This document shows, piece after piece, positions 18,571 to 28,916 of a stretch of DNA of 64,000 nucleotides. The stretch lies in NCBI RefSeq assembly GCF_000711715.1, contig NZ_JONN01000002.1:62001-126000 (forward strand), read 5' to 3'. The DNA is from Sphingomonas astaxanthinifaciens DSM 22298 (lineage in GTDB: Bacteria; Pseudomonadota; Alphaproteobacteria; Sphingomonadales; Sphingomonadaceae). Position 1 is the stretch's first letter. Each line of letters opens with the position of its first letter. Under the pieces are notes generated by a model. The model was not told the origin of the DNA and did not search any database. It saw nothing but the letters and a program-made list of their open reading frames with translations. Both the position numbers and the translations under genes were made by a program.

Positions 18571-18722
18571 CGTGCGTCATTCCCTTTCGTTGGTGTGACA
18601 GCCATGTGAAGAAATCACGAAACCCGCCGTTTGTCCCGCCCTATTTGCGCCGTTGACCGCGCGATCGCGCCGACTGGCCGTGACCGGGCCGTTTCCTTCC
18701 TCTAGAACCGTCCCAGCAGCCC

Positions 18723-18920
18723 ATGAACGACGACTTTCCCGCCGCTCGCCTTGAAGCCCTGCGTGCCGAGCACCGCCTGCTCGACGCCGACATCGCCGTG
18801 CGGGTCGCCGATCCCGAAACAGACATGCTCGAGGTCGCGCGCCTCAAGAAGCGCAAGCTGCGGCTCAAGGACGAGATCCAGCGGCTGCTCGACACGGCGA
18901 TCCCGGACATCATCGCGTGA
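18723..18920 (+). CDS. DUF465/YdcH-like small coiled-coil protein
   Basis: A 65-aa protein with the same core as the gene at 18406: an N-terminal helix LEALRAEHRLLDADI and then VARLKKRKLRLKDEIQRLL. The two are therefore likely paralogues in divergent orientation. It has no clear Shine-Dalgarno sequence before ATG 18723. The next gene, an rcdA-like cell-cycle regulator, starts about 100 bp downstream on the same strand. The DUF465 family has no established biochemical role that I can name. Confidence 0.85.
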   Translation: MNDDFPAARLEALRAEHRLLDADIAVRVADPETDMLEVARLKKRKLRLKDEIQRLLDTAIPDIIA

Positions 18921-19018
18921 CCCAGGGGGGCACGCTGTCCCTTATTGGGACCGGGCGGAGCAGGCGACTCGCGCGGGGCGTTTTCCCGGTCCCGCTGCAA
19001 GGATAAGGAGGTGGGGCA

Positions 19019-19510
19019 ATGAGCGACGTCACGCCTTTGGGAACCGCCGGGAGCCGGATCACACCGCGGCTGGTCGAAAGCCTTTATACCGAGGCGATGC
19101 TGCTGGCCGACGAGGCGCGCACCTATTTCGATGCACAGGGCCGCGCCGAGCGCGATGGCATGGACCCCTTCGTCCGGGTCGGCTTCGCCTGCGAATCGCT
19201 CAAGGTCACGACCCGGCTGATGCACATCATCGCCTGGCTGCTCACCCAGCGTGCGGTCGAGACCGGCGAATTGACCGCGGCCTCCGGGCGCCGGCCCGAG
19301 CGGCGGCTCGGCCATGCCGGGGCGAGCGATCCGGCGGTCGTCGAGCAATTGCCGCGCGGCGCGCAGGCGCTGATCGCGTCCAGCACCGACCTTTACGAGC
19401 GCGTCCGCCGGCTCGACGAGGACCAGCTGATCGAGCAGCCGCCGGCCAGCCCGGCCCGGGCGCTGATGGGCCGGCTCGAGCGCGACCTCATCTGGAACAC
19501 GCCGCGCTGA
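19019..19510 (+). CDS. rcdA: DUF1465 protein, RcdA-like (regulator of CtrA degradation)
   Basis: A 163-aa helical protein of the DUF1465 family, whose Caulobacter member RcdA is an adaptor for ClpXP proteolysis of CtrA during the cell cycle. The diagnostic core is present: YTEAMLLADEARTYFD near residues 23-40, then VGFACESLKVTTRLMHIIAWLLTQRAVETGELT. The last third (PSDPAVVEQLPRG-like and LYERVRRLDEDQL) is more variable. AAGGAGG lies at about 19006-19012, a good ribosome-binding site. The symbol is by family; adaptor function in this organism is inferred. Confidence 0.8.
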   Translation: MSDVTPLGTAGSRITPRLVESLYTEAMLLADEARTYFDAQGRAERDGMDPFVRVGFACESLKVTTRLMHIIAWLLTQRAVETGELTAASGRRPERRLGHAGASDPAVVEQLPRGAQALIASSTDLYERVRRLDEDQLIEQPPASPARALMGRLERDLIWNTPR

Positions 19511-19527
19511 CCGGCTAGTCCGCCGGA

Positions 19528-20673
19528 GTGACCAGCGGACCCATCCTCAATCCCGGCCCCCGGCTGCTGATCGGCAGCGGCCGAACCCCTGACCTCGCCG
19601 AGCTGCTCCCGCCCGGACCCGTGCTCCTCGTCACCGACAAGTCGGTCCGCTCGCTTGGCCTGTCGGATGCGCTGTTTGCGACTTTGTCGCGCGACCGCGA
19701 CGTCATCACCTTCGATTCGGTCGAGGCGGACCCCAGCCGAGCGACCTTGCTGGCGGCGGTCGAGGCGGGACGCGACGGCGGCGCCAACGCGGTCGTCGGG
19801 TTCGGCGGTGGCAGCCCGATGGATGTCGCCAAGCTCGCGGCCTATCTGATGGGTTCGGGCGATGACCTCGACACCATCTGGGGCGTCGGCCTCGCGCGCG
19901 GCCGCCGGCTTCCGCTGGCGCTGGTGCCCACCACGGCCGGGACGGGCTCCGAGGCCACGCCGGTCGCGATCATCACCGTCGAGGGCGACGAGAAGCGCGG
20001 CGTCAACAGCCCGGTACTGATCCCAGACATCGCCGTGCTCGACGCCCAGCTCACCGTCGGCAAGCCGCGTGCGCTGACCGCAGCGACGGGGATCGACGCC
20101 ATGGTCCATGCGATCGAGGCCTATACCTCGGCGCGGCTCAAGAACCCGCTCAGCGACATGCAGGCGCGCGAGGCGCTTCGCCTGCTCGGCGCCAATCTCG
20201 TTCGTGCGTGCGAGACTCCGGACGACCTCGAAGCGCGGCAGGCGATGCTGCTCGGCGCGCATCTCGCCGGTCTCGCCTTCGCCAATGCGCCGGTCGCCGG
20301 GGTCCATGCGCTCGCCTATCCGCTCGGCGGGATCCATCACCTGCCGCACGGGCTGAGCAACGCGCTGATGCTTCGGCCGGTGCTGTCCTTCAACGCCGAG
20401 GCGGCGCGCGAACCCTATGCCGAGCTCGCCGCGATCCTCGATCCCGCCGCCGGAAGCCTCGGCAGCCAGGCCGCCGCCGCGCGGCTCATCGAGCAGATGG
20501 AAGCGCTGATCCTTGTCGCCGGACTCCAGCCGCGGCTGCGCGACCACGGCATCGCCCGCGAGGAGGCGACGATGCTTGCCCGCGAGGCGATGAAGCAGCA
20601 GCGCCTGCTCATCAACAATCCCGTGCCGATCGGCGAGGACGATGCCCGCCGCCTTTACGAGGCGGCCTGGTGA
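19528..20673 (+). CDS. iron-containing alcohol dehydrogenase
   Basis: A 381-aa group III (Fe-dependent) alcohol dehydrogenase. It has an N-terminal dinucleotide-binding half with LLVTDKSVRSLGL and FGGGSPMDVAKLAA. The metal-binding half has GTGSEATPVAI, GIDAMVHAIEAYTS and a HALAYPLGGIHHLPHG stretch that supplies the iron-ligand histidines. The start is GTG at 19528, 17 bp after rcdA. Substrate cannot be predicted; the family ranges from ethanol and butanol to maleylacetate reductases. It overlaps the following thioesterase by 4 bp, so the two may act on linked substrates. Confidence 0.9.
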   Translation: MTSGPILNPGPRLLIGSGRTPDLAELLPPGPVLLVTDKSVRSLGLSDALFATLSRDRDVITFDSVEADPSRATLLAAVEAGRDGGANAVVGFGGGSPMDVAKLAAYLMGSGDDLDTIWGVGLARGRRLPLALVPTTAGTGSEATPVAIITVEGDEKRGVNSPVLIPDIAVLDAQLTVGKPRALTAATGIDAMVHAIEAYTSARLKNPLSDMQAREALRLLGANLVRACETPDDLEARQAMLLGAHLAGLAFANAPVAGVHALAYPLGGIHHLPHGLSNALMLRPVLSFNAEAAREPYAELAAILDPAAGSLGSQAAAARLIEQMEALILVAGLQPRLRDHGIAREEATMLAREAMKQQRLLINNPVPIGEDDARRLYEAAW

Positions 20674-21104
20674 GTCGTCCGGTCGCGCCGTTCCGGACGC
20701 GCTTCCGTCATTGGTGCCGGCTGACTTTGCGCTGGGCGGACAATGACGCTTACGGTCACGTCAACAATGCCATCTACTACCAGTGGTTCGACAGCGCGGT
20801 GAACACCATGCTGGTCGAGGCCAAGCTGCTCGACATCGAGGCCGGCGATCCCATCGCGCTAGTGGTGGGAACGTCTTGCAATTATTTCGCGCCCTTGTCC
20901 TTCCCGGGCGAGGTCGAGGTCGGGCTGGCGGTGGAAAAGCTGGGCCGCAGCAGCGTGCACTACGCTCTGGGAGCTTTTGCGCCCGGCAGCGAGTGTGCGG
21001 CGGCTGCGGGGACATTCACCCATGTCGCGGTCGATCGGGCGACACGCAGGCCCGTGCCATGGCCTGAGCCCTGGAAGAGCGTCTATACTTCCATAATGGT
21101 ATAA
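20670..21104 (+). CDS. hotdog-fold acyl-CoA thioesterase (4-hydroxybenzoyl-CoA thioesterase/YbgC type)
   Basis: A 144-aa single hotdog domain. The signature RWADNDAYGHVNNAIYYQWFD near the start contains the conserved Asp and the HVNN turn of the 4HBT family. Further matches are CNYFAPLSFPGEVEVGLAVEKLGRSSVHY and a C-terminal TFTHVAVDRATRRPVPWPE. The GTG start at 20670 overlaps the alcohol dehydrogenase stop (GTGA). The protein should hydrolyse an acyl-CoA in the cytoplasm; the acyl group is unknown. Confidence 0.88.
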   Translation: MSRPVAPFRTRFRHWCRLTLRWADNDAYGHVNNAIYYQWFDSAVNTMLVEAKLLDIEAGDPIALVVGTSCNYFAPLSFPGEVEVGLAVEKLGRSSVHYALGAFAPGSECAAAAGTFTHVAVDRATRRPVPWPEPWKSVYTSIMV

Positions 21105-21150
21105 TTCGCCCCACCATTACTTGGTCGTCCGTGCAATAGCCGCGGCCGAT

Positions 21151-22008
21151 ATGAATATGCACTCGGTTCCAAGTAATTCTGCGTTTACTTCGAAGAAATT
21201 ATTCTCGAGTTTTCTTTTTCTTCTGTTCGTTGTTGGCACAATGATGGCGGCGATCACGGCGTGGGCGTCGCTCAATCCGTCCGCGCCTCCGCCTATTCCA
21301 AGGGAGGAGCTCGACCAGTTCGACCCCGAATTGACGGGGATCTCGAGCATCGACGAACTGGTCGCGATACTCGAAGCGAAAGCGCCCGGCGCCTCCGCGG
21401 TCGAGATGCTCGACCTGGCCGATGCTCTGATCCGGCGCCGCTTCTTTCATTCCTACAGCTATTTCCGGTTCGACCAGAACTGGATTCTTAGTCTCCTGAA
21501 GCCACTTTGGAGCGACCTGGCGAGTCCGGTGCGACCCGACGACATCCTCAAGTTCCGGCGCGCCGCCTGCAGCCAGCAGTCGATCGTCCTCCAGGCCGTC
21601 GCGAGCCGTCTTGGCCTCGACTACCAGTCGATCGGCGTCAATCGGCCCGGTCACTTCCTTGCCGCGGTCCGGATCGACGGACGTTGGTGGGTCTATGACG
21701 CCGACAGAGAGATCAGGGTCCGCCGCTATCCGCTGGACGAACTCTTGGCCGGAAGCCCACGCCTCAACTCTTATTACGGCCCGGTAGTCGGCTTGCAGTT
21801 GATCGCGGCGGCCAAGGCAGGACGGATCCAGCCGCGCGATCTCAACCGCAATCCCGCACCGCAGGCGAGCATGCTGCACCTCGTCACGAACTTCGCGAGC
21901 CGCTTCGGCTGGCTGGTGCTGCTCCTGTCCTGGGCGATCCTCAGCCTCGCGGTCCGCCGACCGGCCTCGCGCGTTGACCCGCTGCTGGCGCCGGCCTTCG
22001 CGGAATAG
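21151..22008 (+). CDS. membrane-anchored protein with a transglutaminase-like Cys-His-Asp pattern
   Basis: A 285-aa protein that I do not recognise as a named family. An N-terminal TM helix lies at about residues 17-38 and a C-terminal one at about 252-268, leaving a 210-residue soluble domain, probably periplasmic. That domain has RRAACSQQSIVLQAVASRLG (C140), PGHFLAAVRIDGRWWVYDAD (H168, D183). Spacing and context match the Cys/His/Asp core of the transglutaminase-like superfamily. The first ~100 bases are visibly AT-richer than the flanks. The start could be ATG 21151, ATG 21157 or an upstream TTG at 21121; I prefer 21151. Confidence 0.7.
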   Translation: MNMHSVPSNSAFTSKKLFSSFLFLLFVVGTMMAAITAWASLNPSAPPPIPREELDQFDPELTGISSIDELVAILEAKAPGASAVEMLDLADALIRRRFFHSYSYFRFDQNWILSLLKPLWSDLASPVRPDDILKFRRAACSQQSIVLQAVASRLGLDYQSIGVNRPGHFLAAVRIDGRWWVYDADREIRVRRYPLDELLAGSPRLNSYYGPVVGLQLIAAAKAGRIQPRDLNRNPAPQASMLHLVTNFASRFGWLVLLLSWAILSLAVRRPASRVDPLLAPAFAE

Positions 22009-22014
22009 GGTCGC

Positions 22015-22968
22015 TCAGCCGCAGATCCGCGCCCTGGCCGCGCAATATTCTTCCTGCCAGCGCGCGACGAGGTCGGCGGCCGGCTGCACCCGGTCGATCG
22101 CGCCAATGCCCTGGCCCGAACCCCAGATGTCCTTCCACGCCTTGGCGCCCGCGGCCCCGCCGAAGCTCATCGCCTCGGGGCTGCTCTCGGGGAGATGGTC
22201 GGGGTCGAGCCCGGCCTTCTCGATCGACGAGCGAAGGTAGTTGCCATGAACCCCGGTGAAGAGGTTCGAATAGACGATGTCCTTGGCCGAGCCCTCGACG
22301 ATGCCCTGCTTGTAGTCCTCGCTGGCCCGCGCCTCGTCGGTGGCGATGAAGGGCGATCCCACATAGGCGACGTCGGCCCCCATCGCCTGCGCGGCGAGGA
22401 TCGCCCCGCCATTGGCGATCGAGCCCGACAGTGCGAGCGGTCCGTCGAACCAGGCGCGGATCTCTTGGATGAGGGCAAAAGGCGACCAGCGCCCGGCATG
22501 GCCGCCGGCTCCGGCCGCGACCGCGATCAGGCCGTCGGCGCCTTTCTCGATTGCCTTGCGGGCATAGCGGTCGTCGATCACGTCGTGGAGCGTGATCCCG
22601 CCCCACGAATGGACCGCGATATTGAGTTCCTCGCGCGCGCCCAGCGAGGTGATCACGATCGGCACCTTCCACTTGGCGCAGGTCGCCATGTCCTCCTCGA
22701 AGCGGACGTTCGAGCGGTGGACGATCTGGTTGACCGCGAACGGCGCGGCGGGCTGGTCGGGATTGGCGCGGTCGTGCTCGGCCAGCGCCTCGGTGATCTC
22801 GTGCAGCCACTCGTCGAGCTGGCTTTGCGGGCGGGCATTGAGCGCGGGAAAGCTGCCGACCACGCCGGCCTTGCACTGGGCGATCACCAGGGCGGGATTG
22901 GAGACGATGAACAGGGGTGCGCCGATGACGGGCAAGCGGAGCGTGTCGAAGACGGGCGGCAGCGGCAT
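22015..22968 (-). CDS. nitronate monooxygenase / 2-nitropropane dioxygenase-like flavoprotein
   Basis: A 317-aa TIM-barrel FMN enzyme that oxidises alkyl nitronates or acts as an NAD(P)H flavin oxidoreductase. Motifs are PVIGAPLFIVSNPALVIAQCKAG near the start, the KADGLIAVAAGAGGHAG-type FMN/substrate loop (read here as GADGLIAVAAGAGGHAG), LSGSIANGGAILAAQAMGADVAYVGSPF, and IVYSNLFTGVHGNYLR. The start at 22968 (MPLPPVFD) is preferred over 22980. It converges with the membrane protein gene 6 bp away and is divergent from the histidine kinase. The physiological substrate is unknown. Confidence 0.87.
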   Translation of the reverse strand: MPLPPVFDTLRLPVIGAPLFIVSNPALVIAQCKAGVVGSFPALNARPQSQLDEWLHEITEALAEHDRANPDQPAAPFAVNQIVHRSNVRFEEDMATCAKWKVPIVITSLGAREELNIAVHSWGGITLHDVIDDRYARKAIEKGADGLIAVAAGAGGHAGRWSPFALIQEIRAWFDGPLALSGSIANGGAILAAQAMGADVAYVGSPFIATDEARASEDYKQGIVEGSAKDIVYSNLFTGVHGNYLRSSIEKAGLDPDHLPESSPEAMSFGGAAGAKAWKDIWGSGQGIGAIDRVQPAADLVARWQEEYCAARARICG

Positions 22969-23069
22969 TCTTTCCCCCAAGCGATGATTTGCACCAGCGC
23001 TAGGGCAGGGGCGGGCTGCCGCGCAACCCCGACCGATGTCGCGTTTGCCAATCGTTTCACAGGCGGGTT

Positions 23070-26000
23070 ATGGTGAGCCCAGGCGGGGACGAGAAGCTTG
23101 GCATGGACGCGGTAACTTCCCCGACCCGAAATGGCCTGTCGCCGGACATCTGGCGCGAGGTCGCCGAACATCTTCCCCTGCTGGCCTGGATCGTCGACGC
23201 CGACGGTCGGCTGCAATGGGCCAATGCCCGCTGGCGCGAATTCGCCGGGACCGACCCCGCCGACGTCGCCGAGCGCTGGTTGCCGCTGTTGCTCCCCGGC
23301 GAGGGCCCAAGCGTTGCCGCGGACCTTGCCGCCACGCTCGCCGCCGGGCAGGCATGGGGAGGGCCCGTCACGCTCGGCGCCCAAGACGGCCGCACCATCC
23401 GCTGCGACGCCCGGCTCCAGCCCGTCGCGGCCGGAAAGCACGGTCTTCGCTACGCGATCGGCACCGCGACCGAACTGCCCGACTCGCCCCCCGGGGTAGG
23501 CGAGTCCGAGGCCGAGCAGGCGCTTGCCCGCTCCGAGGAGCGGCTGCGCATCGCCACCGAGCATGCGGAGGTCGGGTTCTGGGACGTCGACGAGGCCAAT
23601 GGCCGGCTGACCTGGCCGCCTCTGGTCAAGCGGCTGTTCGGGCTCCCACCCGACGTCGAGGTCACGATGGACGACTTCTACGCGGGTCTCCATCCCGAGG
23701 ATTTCGACGCCGTCGCCACCGCCTACGCCGCCGCCGCCGATCCCGCCCGGCGCGCGCTCTACGATGTCGAATATCGGACCGTCGGGCGCGAGGACGGCGT
23801 GGTCCGCTGGGTCGCCGCCAAAGGGCGCGGGCTGTTCAGCGACGACGGACGCTGCCTGCGTGTGGTCGGCACCGTGGTCGACATATCCGACCGTCGGGCC
23901 GCCGAGGAGGCGCTGCGCGACAGCGAAGCACGATACCGGACCCTGTTCGAATCGATGGAGCAGGGCTTCTGCATCGTCCAGGTCGCCTTCGAGGGCGACC
24001 GTGCCACCGACCACCTCTTCACCGAGATCAATCCGGCCTTCATCCGCCAGAGCGGGCTTTCCGGCGACGTCATCGGCAAGTCGGTCCGCGACGTCATACC
24101 CGACCTCGAACCCTCCTGGACCGAGCGTTACGGAAGGATCGCCCGAACCGGCGTGCATGAGCGTTTCGTCGAACAGGCGGCCGCCCTCGGACGCTGGTTC
24201 GAGGTCTATGCCTTCCCCATCGGCCGTCCCGATCTGCATCAGGTCGCGATCCTCTTCACCGACGTGACCGAGCGGGTCGAACGCGAACGCTCCCTGGAGC
24301 AGAGCGAGAGCGAGCTTCGCCTTCGCCTCAACGCCATCCCGCAGATGGTCTGGTCGACGCTGCCCGACGGCTATCACGATTTCTACAACGACCGCTGGTA
24401 CGAGTTCACCGGCGCGCCGGCGGGCACCACCGACGGCGAAGGCTGGAACGGCATGTTCCACCCCGACGACCAGCCGCTCGCCTGGCAGCGCTGGGCCCAT
24501 TCGCTCGCGACCGGTGAACCGTACGAGATCGAATATCGGCTCCGCCATCACAGCGGGGCCTATCGCTGGGTGCTTGGCCGGGCGCTTCCGGTCCATGACG
24601 AAAGCGGCACGATCGTGCGCTGGATGGGTACCTGCACCGACATCGACGATCGGGTCGAAGCCGACCGCGCGCTCCAGGCGAGCGAGGCGCGGTTGCGCGC
24701 GATCCTCGAAGCCGTGCCGGTTGGGCTGATGTTCGCCAATGCCGAGGGTCGGCTGACCGGAAGCAACCACCAGATCGCTGAATTCCTGGGCCACGACCTC
24801 AAGGCGAGTTCGCGGATTGCCGATTACGGCACGGATTACGTGGCCTTCCACGCCGATGGCCGGAAGGTCGCGAGCGAGGAATATCCGCTCGCCCGCGCGC
24901 TCGGCGGAGAGGATCGGCCCGAACTCGAGTGCCAGGTCCAGCGCGGCGACGGTGTGCTCCGCTGGCTGCGTTACGTGGCCGCCCCGATCCTTTCCCCCGA
25001 AGGCGAAATCACGGGGGGCGTGGTCGCCTCGATCGACATCGATCGCGAGCGCCGGCTGACGCTCGGGCTCGAGCGCGAGGTCGAGAAGGTGGTCGCCGAG
25101 CGCGAGGCGGCGCAGGAAGCGCTTCGGCAAAGCCAGAAGCTGGAAGCCATGGGCCAGCTGACCGGCGGCGTCGCGCACGACTTCAACAATCTATTGACGC
25201 CGATCATCGGCAGCCTCGACCTGCTCCAGCGCAAGCAGGTCCTCGACGAGCGCACCAGCCGCCTGATGGAGGGCGCGCTCGCCTCGGCCGAGCGGGCGCG
25301 GGTGCTGGTCCAGCGCCTGCTCGCCTTCGCCCGCCGCCAGCCGCTCCAGCCGCAGCCGATCGACGTCGCCCGAATCGTCTCCGAAATGAGCGAGCTGATC
25401 GATTCGACCTCGGGTCCTCGGGTCCGGGTGCGGAGCGAAATCCCCGCCGGCATTCCGCCCGCGCTCGCTGACGGCAACCAGCTCGAAATGGCGCTGCTCA
25501 ACCTCAGTGTGAATGCGCGCGATGCCATGCCCGACGGCGGTACGCTCAGCATAACGGTCCGCTGCGAGCCGGGCGGGAGCGGACGCCGCCTCGGCCTTGG
25601 CGAGCGCGCGCATGTCGTGATCGGGGTGAGCGACACCGGCGTCGGCATGGACGAGGAAACCCGCCGCCGCGCGATCGAGCCCTTCTTCTCGACCAAGGGG
25701 ATCGGCAAGGGCACCGGGCTCGGCCTGTCGATGGTTCATGGCCTTGCCGCACAGCTCGGCGGTGCGCTCGACATCCGCAGTGCGCCGGGGATCGGCACCA
25801 CCATCGAATTGTGGCTTCCGGTCGCCGACGGCAAGGTCGCCGCGGGACCCGCCGAAGCGGCCGAGAGCGAGCGCCATGGCGCGGGCATCGTGCTGCTGGT
25901 CGACGACGAGGAATATGTGCGGGCCTCCACCGCCGGGATGCTGGCCGAGCTCGGTTACCGGGTGATCGAAGCGGCGAGCGGGGAAGATGCGTTGGAGCGG

Positions 26001-26228
26001 GTCCGCGATGGCACCCGCCCGAACCTCCTCGTCACCGACCAGCTGATGCCCGGATTGAGCGGCACCGACCTTGCCGTCCAGCTGCGCGAGGCGATGCCCG
26101 ATCTGCCGGTGCTGGTGGTGTCTGGCTATGCCGACCTCGACAGCCTGTCGCCCGCCTTCCCGCATCTCAGCAAACCCTTCCGCCAGGCCGAGCTTGCCGC
26201 GGCGCTCGAACGAACGCTGGCCGACTGA
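23070..26228 (+). CDS. hybrid sensor histidine kinase with five PAS domains and a C-terminal receiver
   Basis: A 1052-aa protein with no obvious membrane segment, so probably cytosolic. PAS-like domains are at about 25-140, 145-290, 290-410, 410-535 and 535-665, each ending in a DIxDR/DVTER-type linker. A coiled coil ([18 protein letters not shown]) leads to the HisKA motif [18 protein letters not shown] with H703. The HATPase has [22 protein letters not shown] and [11 protein letters not shown]. The receiver has VDDEE and the phospho-acceptor D990 in VTDQLMPG. The AHDFNNLL class is HWE-free and typical of hybrid kinases. No response regulator is adjacent. The start could also be ATG 23103. 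Confidence 0.92.
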   Translation: MVSPGGDEKLGMDAVTSPTRNGLSPDIWREVAEHLPLLAWIVDADGRLQWANARWREFAGTDPADVAERWLPLLLPGEGPSVAADLAATLAAGQAWGGPVTLGAQDGRTIRCDARLQPVAAGKHGLRYAIGTATELPDSPPGVGESEAEQALARSEERLRIATEHAEVGFWDVDEANGRLTWPPLVKRLFGLPPDVEVTMDDFYAGLHPEDFDAVATAYAAAADPARRALYDVEYRTVGREDGVVRWVAAKGRGLFSDDGRCLRVVGTVVDISDRRAAEEALRDSEARYRTLFESMEQGFCIVQVAFEGDRATDHLFTEINPAFIRQSGLSGDVIGKSVRDVIPDLEPSWTERYGRIARTGVHERFVEQAAALGRWFEVYAFPIGRPDLHQVAILFTDVTERVERERSLEQSESELRLRLNAIPQMVWSTLPDGYHDFYNDRWYEFTGAPAGTTDGEGWNGMFHPDDQPLAWQRWAHSLATGEPYEIEYRLRHHSGAYRWVLGRALPVHDESGTIVRWMGTCTDIDDRVEADRALQASEARLRAILEAVPVGLMFANAEGRLTGSNHQIAEFLGHDLKASSRIADYGTDYVAFHADGRKVASEEYPLARALGGEDRPELECQVQRGDGVLRWLRYVAAPILSPEGEITGGVVASIDIDRERRLTLGLEREVEKVVAEREAAQEALRQSQKLEAMGQLTGGVAHDFNNLLTPIIGSLDLLQRKQVLDERTSRLMEGALASAERARVLVQRLLAFARRQPLQPQPIDVARIVSEMSELIDSTSGPRVRVRSEIPAGIPPALADGNQLEMALLNLSVNARDAMPDGGTLSITVRCEPGGSGRRLGLGERAHVVIGVSDTGVGMDEETRRRAIEPFFSTKGIGKGTGLGLSMVHGLAAQLGGALDIRSAPGIGTTIELWLPVADGKVAAGPAEAAESERHGAGIVLLVDDEEYVRASTAGMLAELGYRVIEAASGEDALERVRDGTRPNLLVTDQLMPGLSGTDLAVQLREAMPDLPVLVVSGYADLDSLSPAFPHLSKPFRQAELAAALERTLAD

Positions 26229-26265
26229 TTGTGAGGAGCGGCGCCTCCGTCCTATAGGCGGCGCC

Positions 26266-27651
26266 ATGAGCAGCAATCAGATGTGGGGCGGCCGCTTCGC
26301 CGCGGGTCCGTCGGAAATCATGCAGGCGATCAACAACAGCCTGCCGGTCGATCGCCGCCTGTGGCGCGAGGACCTTGCGGGCTCGCGCGCCCATGCCGCC
26401 ATGCTGCGCGACTGCGGGATTATCGACGCCGACGACGCCGCCGCGATCCTCTCTGGACTCGACACCATCGAGGCCGAGTTCGAGGCGAACGGCGTTCCTG
26501 ACCGTGCCGACCTCGAGGACATCCACATGCTGGTCGAGGCCCGCCTCGCCGAGCTGATCGGTCCGGCCGCCGGCCGTCTCCACACCGCCCGTTCGCGCAA
26601 CGACCAGGTCGCGACCGACTTCAAGCTGTGGGTCAGGCGCGCGTGCCGCGAGGCCGCCGCGGCAATCGTCGCGCTGCAGCAGGTGCTCGTCGCGCGCGCC
26701 GAGGAACATGCGGCTACGATCATGCCCGGCTTCACCCACCTGCAGGTCGCGCAGCCGGTGACGCTCGGCCACCATCTCCTCGCTTATGTCGAGATGCTCC
26801 AGCGCGACGTCTCGCGGCTTCACGACGCCGACGAGCGGGCGGAAGAATGTCCGCTCGGCGCCGCGGCGCTGGCCGGGACCGGCTTCGCCACCGATCGCGA
26901 GGCCACCGCGACCGCACTCGGCTTCGAGCGGCCGACCGCCAACAGCCTCGACAGCGTCTCGGACCGCGACTTCGCGCTCGATTACCTCTCGGCCGCCGCG
27001 CAATGCGCGCTGCACCTGTCGCGGCTGGCGGAGGAAGTGATCATGTGGGCAAGCCCGCCGGTCGGCTTCGTCAAGCTGTCGGATCAATGGTCGACCGGAA
27101 GCTCGATCATGCCGCAGAAGCGCAATCCCGACGCGGCCGAGCTGGTGCGCGGCCATTCGGGACGGATCATCGGCCTGTTCACGGGCCTCATGATCACCAT
27201 GAAGGGCCTTCCGCTCGCTTATTCAAAGGACATGCAAGACGACAAGGCGCCGACCTTCGAGGCGCATGACCTCCTCATGCTCAGCCTCGCCGCGCTGGCG
27301 GGCACGGTCGAGAGCGCGACCTTCGTCCCCGCGACCATGCGCGCGGCGGCGGCAAGCGGTTTCTCGACCGCGACCGACCTTGCCGACTGGCTGGTACGCG
27401 AGGCGAACGTGCCCTTCCGCGAGGCGCACCACATCACCGGCCGCGCGGTGAAGGCGGCCGAGGAGGGCGGGTGCGACCTCGCCGACCTCAGCCTCGCGCA
27501 ATTGCAGGCGATCGATCCCCGCATCGACGCGCGCGTGTTCGACGTCCTTAGCGTCGAGGCTTCGGTCGCCAGCCGCACCAGCCATGGCGGGACGGCGCCC
27601 GACAACGTGCGCGCGCAGGTTTCGCGGTGGCGGGAGATGCTCGCCGACTGA
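26266..27651 (+). CDS. argH: argininosuccinate lyase
   Basis: Last enzyme of arginine synthesis, releasing arginine and fumarate. The 461-aa protein begins [19 protein letters not shown] and carries [37 protein letters not shown] and the fumarase/ASL signature [12 protein letters not shown]. The ATG at 26266 is used; the long reading frame running into it from 26071 overlaps the kinase and is not coding. Just upstream, GGCGCC repeats at 26240-26245 and 26260-26265 could pair. It is transcribed towards argG, not with the argCJBFG operon. Confidence 0.96.
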   Translation: MSSNQMWGGRFAAGPSEIMQAINNSLPVDRRLWREDLAGSRAHAAMLRDCGIIDADDAAAILSGLDTIEAEFEANGVPDRADLEDIHMLVEARLAELIGPAAGRLHTARSRNDQVATDFKLWVRRACREAAAAIVALQQVLVARAEEHAATIMPGFTHLQVAQPVTLGHHLLAYVEMLQRDVSRLHDADERAEECPLGAAALAGTGFATDREATATALGFERPTANSLDSVSDRDFALDYLSAAAQCALHLSRLAEEVIMWASPPVGFVKLSDQWSTGSSIMPQKRNPDAAELVRGHSGRIIGLFTGLMITMKGLPLAYSKDMQDDKAPTFEAHDLLMLSLAALAGTVESATFVPATMRAAAASGFSTATDLADWLVREANVPFREAHHITGRAVKAAEEGGCDLADLSLAQLQAIDPRIDARVFDVLSVEASVASRTSHGGTAPDNVRAQVSRWREMLAD

Positions 27652-27679
27652 CGTCATCCCCGCCTGCGCGGGGACGACG
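27652..27679. terminator. palindromic hairpin between convergent argH and argG
   Basis: Two 12-base arms, CGTCATCCCCGC and GCGGGGACGACG, separated by CTGC, form an almost perfect hairpin (one mismatch). It lies immediately after the argH stop and before the argG stop on the other strand, so it can terminate both transcripts. No U-run follows. The core resembles the CATCCCCGC...GCGGGGATG repeats that are scattered in sphingomonad genomes; that comparison is from memory. Confidence 0.6.
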
Positions 27680-27686
27680 GCATTTG

Positions 27687-28910
27687 CTAGCGGCCGACCT
27701 TCTTCGCCCGCTGCGCCGCGATCCGCAGGCGCAGGGCGTTCAATTTGATGAAGCCCGCCGCGTCGCGCTGGTCGTAGGCGCCGGAGCCCTCCTCGAAGGT
27801 GACGAGGTCCTCGTTGTAGAGCGAATAGTCGCTCTCCCGGCCGATCACCGTGGCATTGCCCTTATAGAGCGTCATGGTCACCCGGCCGGTGACCATCTCC
27901 TGGCTCTTGTCGATCAGCGCCTGGAGCATCTCGCGCTCGGGGGCGAACCAGAAGCCGTTGTAGATCAGGCTCGCGTAGCGCGGCATGATCGAATCCTTGA
28001 GGTGCATCGCCCCGCCGTCGAGGGTGATGCTCTCGATCCCCCGGTGCGCAGCGAGCAGGATGGTCCCACCCGGCGTCTCGTAGACCCCGCGGCTCTTCAT
28101 GCCGACAAAGCGGTTTTCGACGAGGTCGAGGCGGCCGATGCCATTGTCGTGGCCGAGTTCATTGAGCCTGGTCAGCAGCGCCGCCGGGCTCAGCCGCTCA
28201 CCGTCGATGGCGACCGGATCACCCTTTTCGAAATCGATGGTGATGACGGTCGCCTGGTCGGGCGCGTCCTCGGGGCTGATGGTCCGCTGGTGGACATATT
28301 CGGGCGCTTGCCTTGCCGGGTCTTCCAGCACCTTCCCTTCGGATGAGGAGTGAAGGAGATTGGCGTCGATCGAGAAGGGCGATTCCCCGCGCTTGTCCTT
28401 ATTGATGGGGATCTGGTTCTTCTCGGCGAAGTCGATCAGCTGTTCGCGGCTGGCGAACTGCCATTCGCGCCACGGGGCGATCACGCGAATGTCGGGCTCG
28501 AGCGCATAATAGCCGAGCTCGAAGCGGACCTGGTCGTTGCCCTTGCCGGTCGCGCCGTGACAGACGGCGTCGGCGCCCACCTCACGGGCAATCTCGATCT
28601 GGCGCTTGGCGATCAGCGGCCGCGCGATCGACGTGCCGAGCAGATACTGCCCCTCGTAGACGGTGTTGGCGCGGAACATCGGGAAGACGAAGTCGCGGAC
28701 GAACTCCTCTTTGAGGTCGTCGATGAAGATGTTCTCGGGCTTGATGCCCAGCATCTGGGCCTTGGCGCGCGCCGGCTCGACTTCCTCGCCTTGCCCCAAG
28801 TCGGCGGTGAAGGTGACCACCTCCGCATCATATTCGGTCTGGAGCCACTTGAGGATGATCGAGGTGTCGAGCCCGCCCGAATAAGCGAGCACGACCTTGA
28901 GCTTAGCCAT
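27687..28910 (-). CDS. argG: argininosuccinate synthase
   Basis: ATP-dependent condensation of citrulline and aspartate. The 407-aa protein has the N-terminal PP-loop [30 protein letters not shown], the [15 protein letters not shown] segment and the [19 protein letters not shown] signature. It is the last gene of the leftward argCJBFG operon, 6 bp after argF, and ends at the hairpin shared with argH. Length and motifs are fully typical of the bacterial type I enzyme. Confidence 0.97.
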   Translation of the reverse strand: MAKLKVVLAYSGGLDTSIILKWLQTEYDAEVVTFTADLGQGEEVEPARAKAQMLGIKPENIFIDDLKEEFVRDFVFPMFRANTVYEGQYLLGTSIARPLIAKRQIEIAREVGADAVCHGATGKGNDQVRFELGYYALEPDIRVIAPWREWQFASREQLIDFAEKNQIPINKDKRGESPFSIDANLLHSSSEGKVLEDPARQAPEYVHQRTISPEDAPDQATVITIDFEKGDPVAIDGERLSPAALLTRLNELGHDNGIGRLDLVENRFVGMKSRGVYETPGGTILLAAHRGIESITLDGGAMHLKDSIMPRYASLIYNGFWFAPEREMLQALIDKSQEMVTGRVTMTLYKGNATVIGRESDYSLYNEDLVTFEEGSGAYDQRDAAGFIKLNALRLRIAAQRAKKVGR

Positions 28911-28916
28911 GTTTCT

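Noticed and set aside
22884..25178. 764-aa open frame on the minus strand opposite the histidine kinase
   Set aside because: It covers the PAS array in antisense and even runs through the true nitronate monooxygenase start; no recognisable motif.
26240..26265. GGCGCC repeats flanking the argH start as an attenuator-like hairpin
   Set aside because: Six-base GC palindromes are expected by chance in DNA this GC-rich, and no leader peptide or alternative hairpin is visible.
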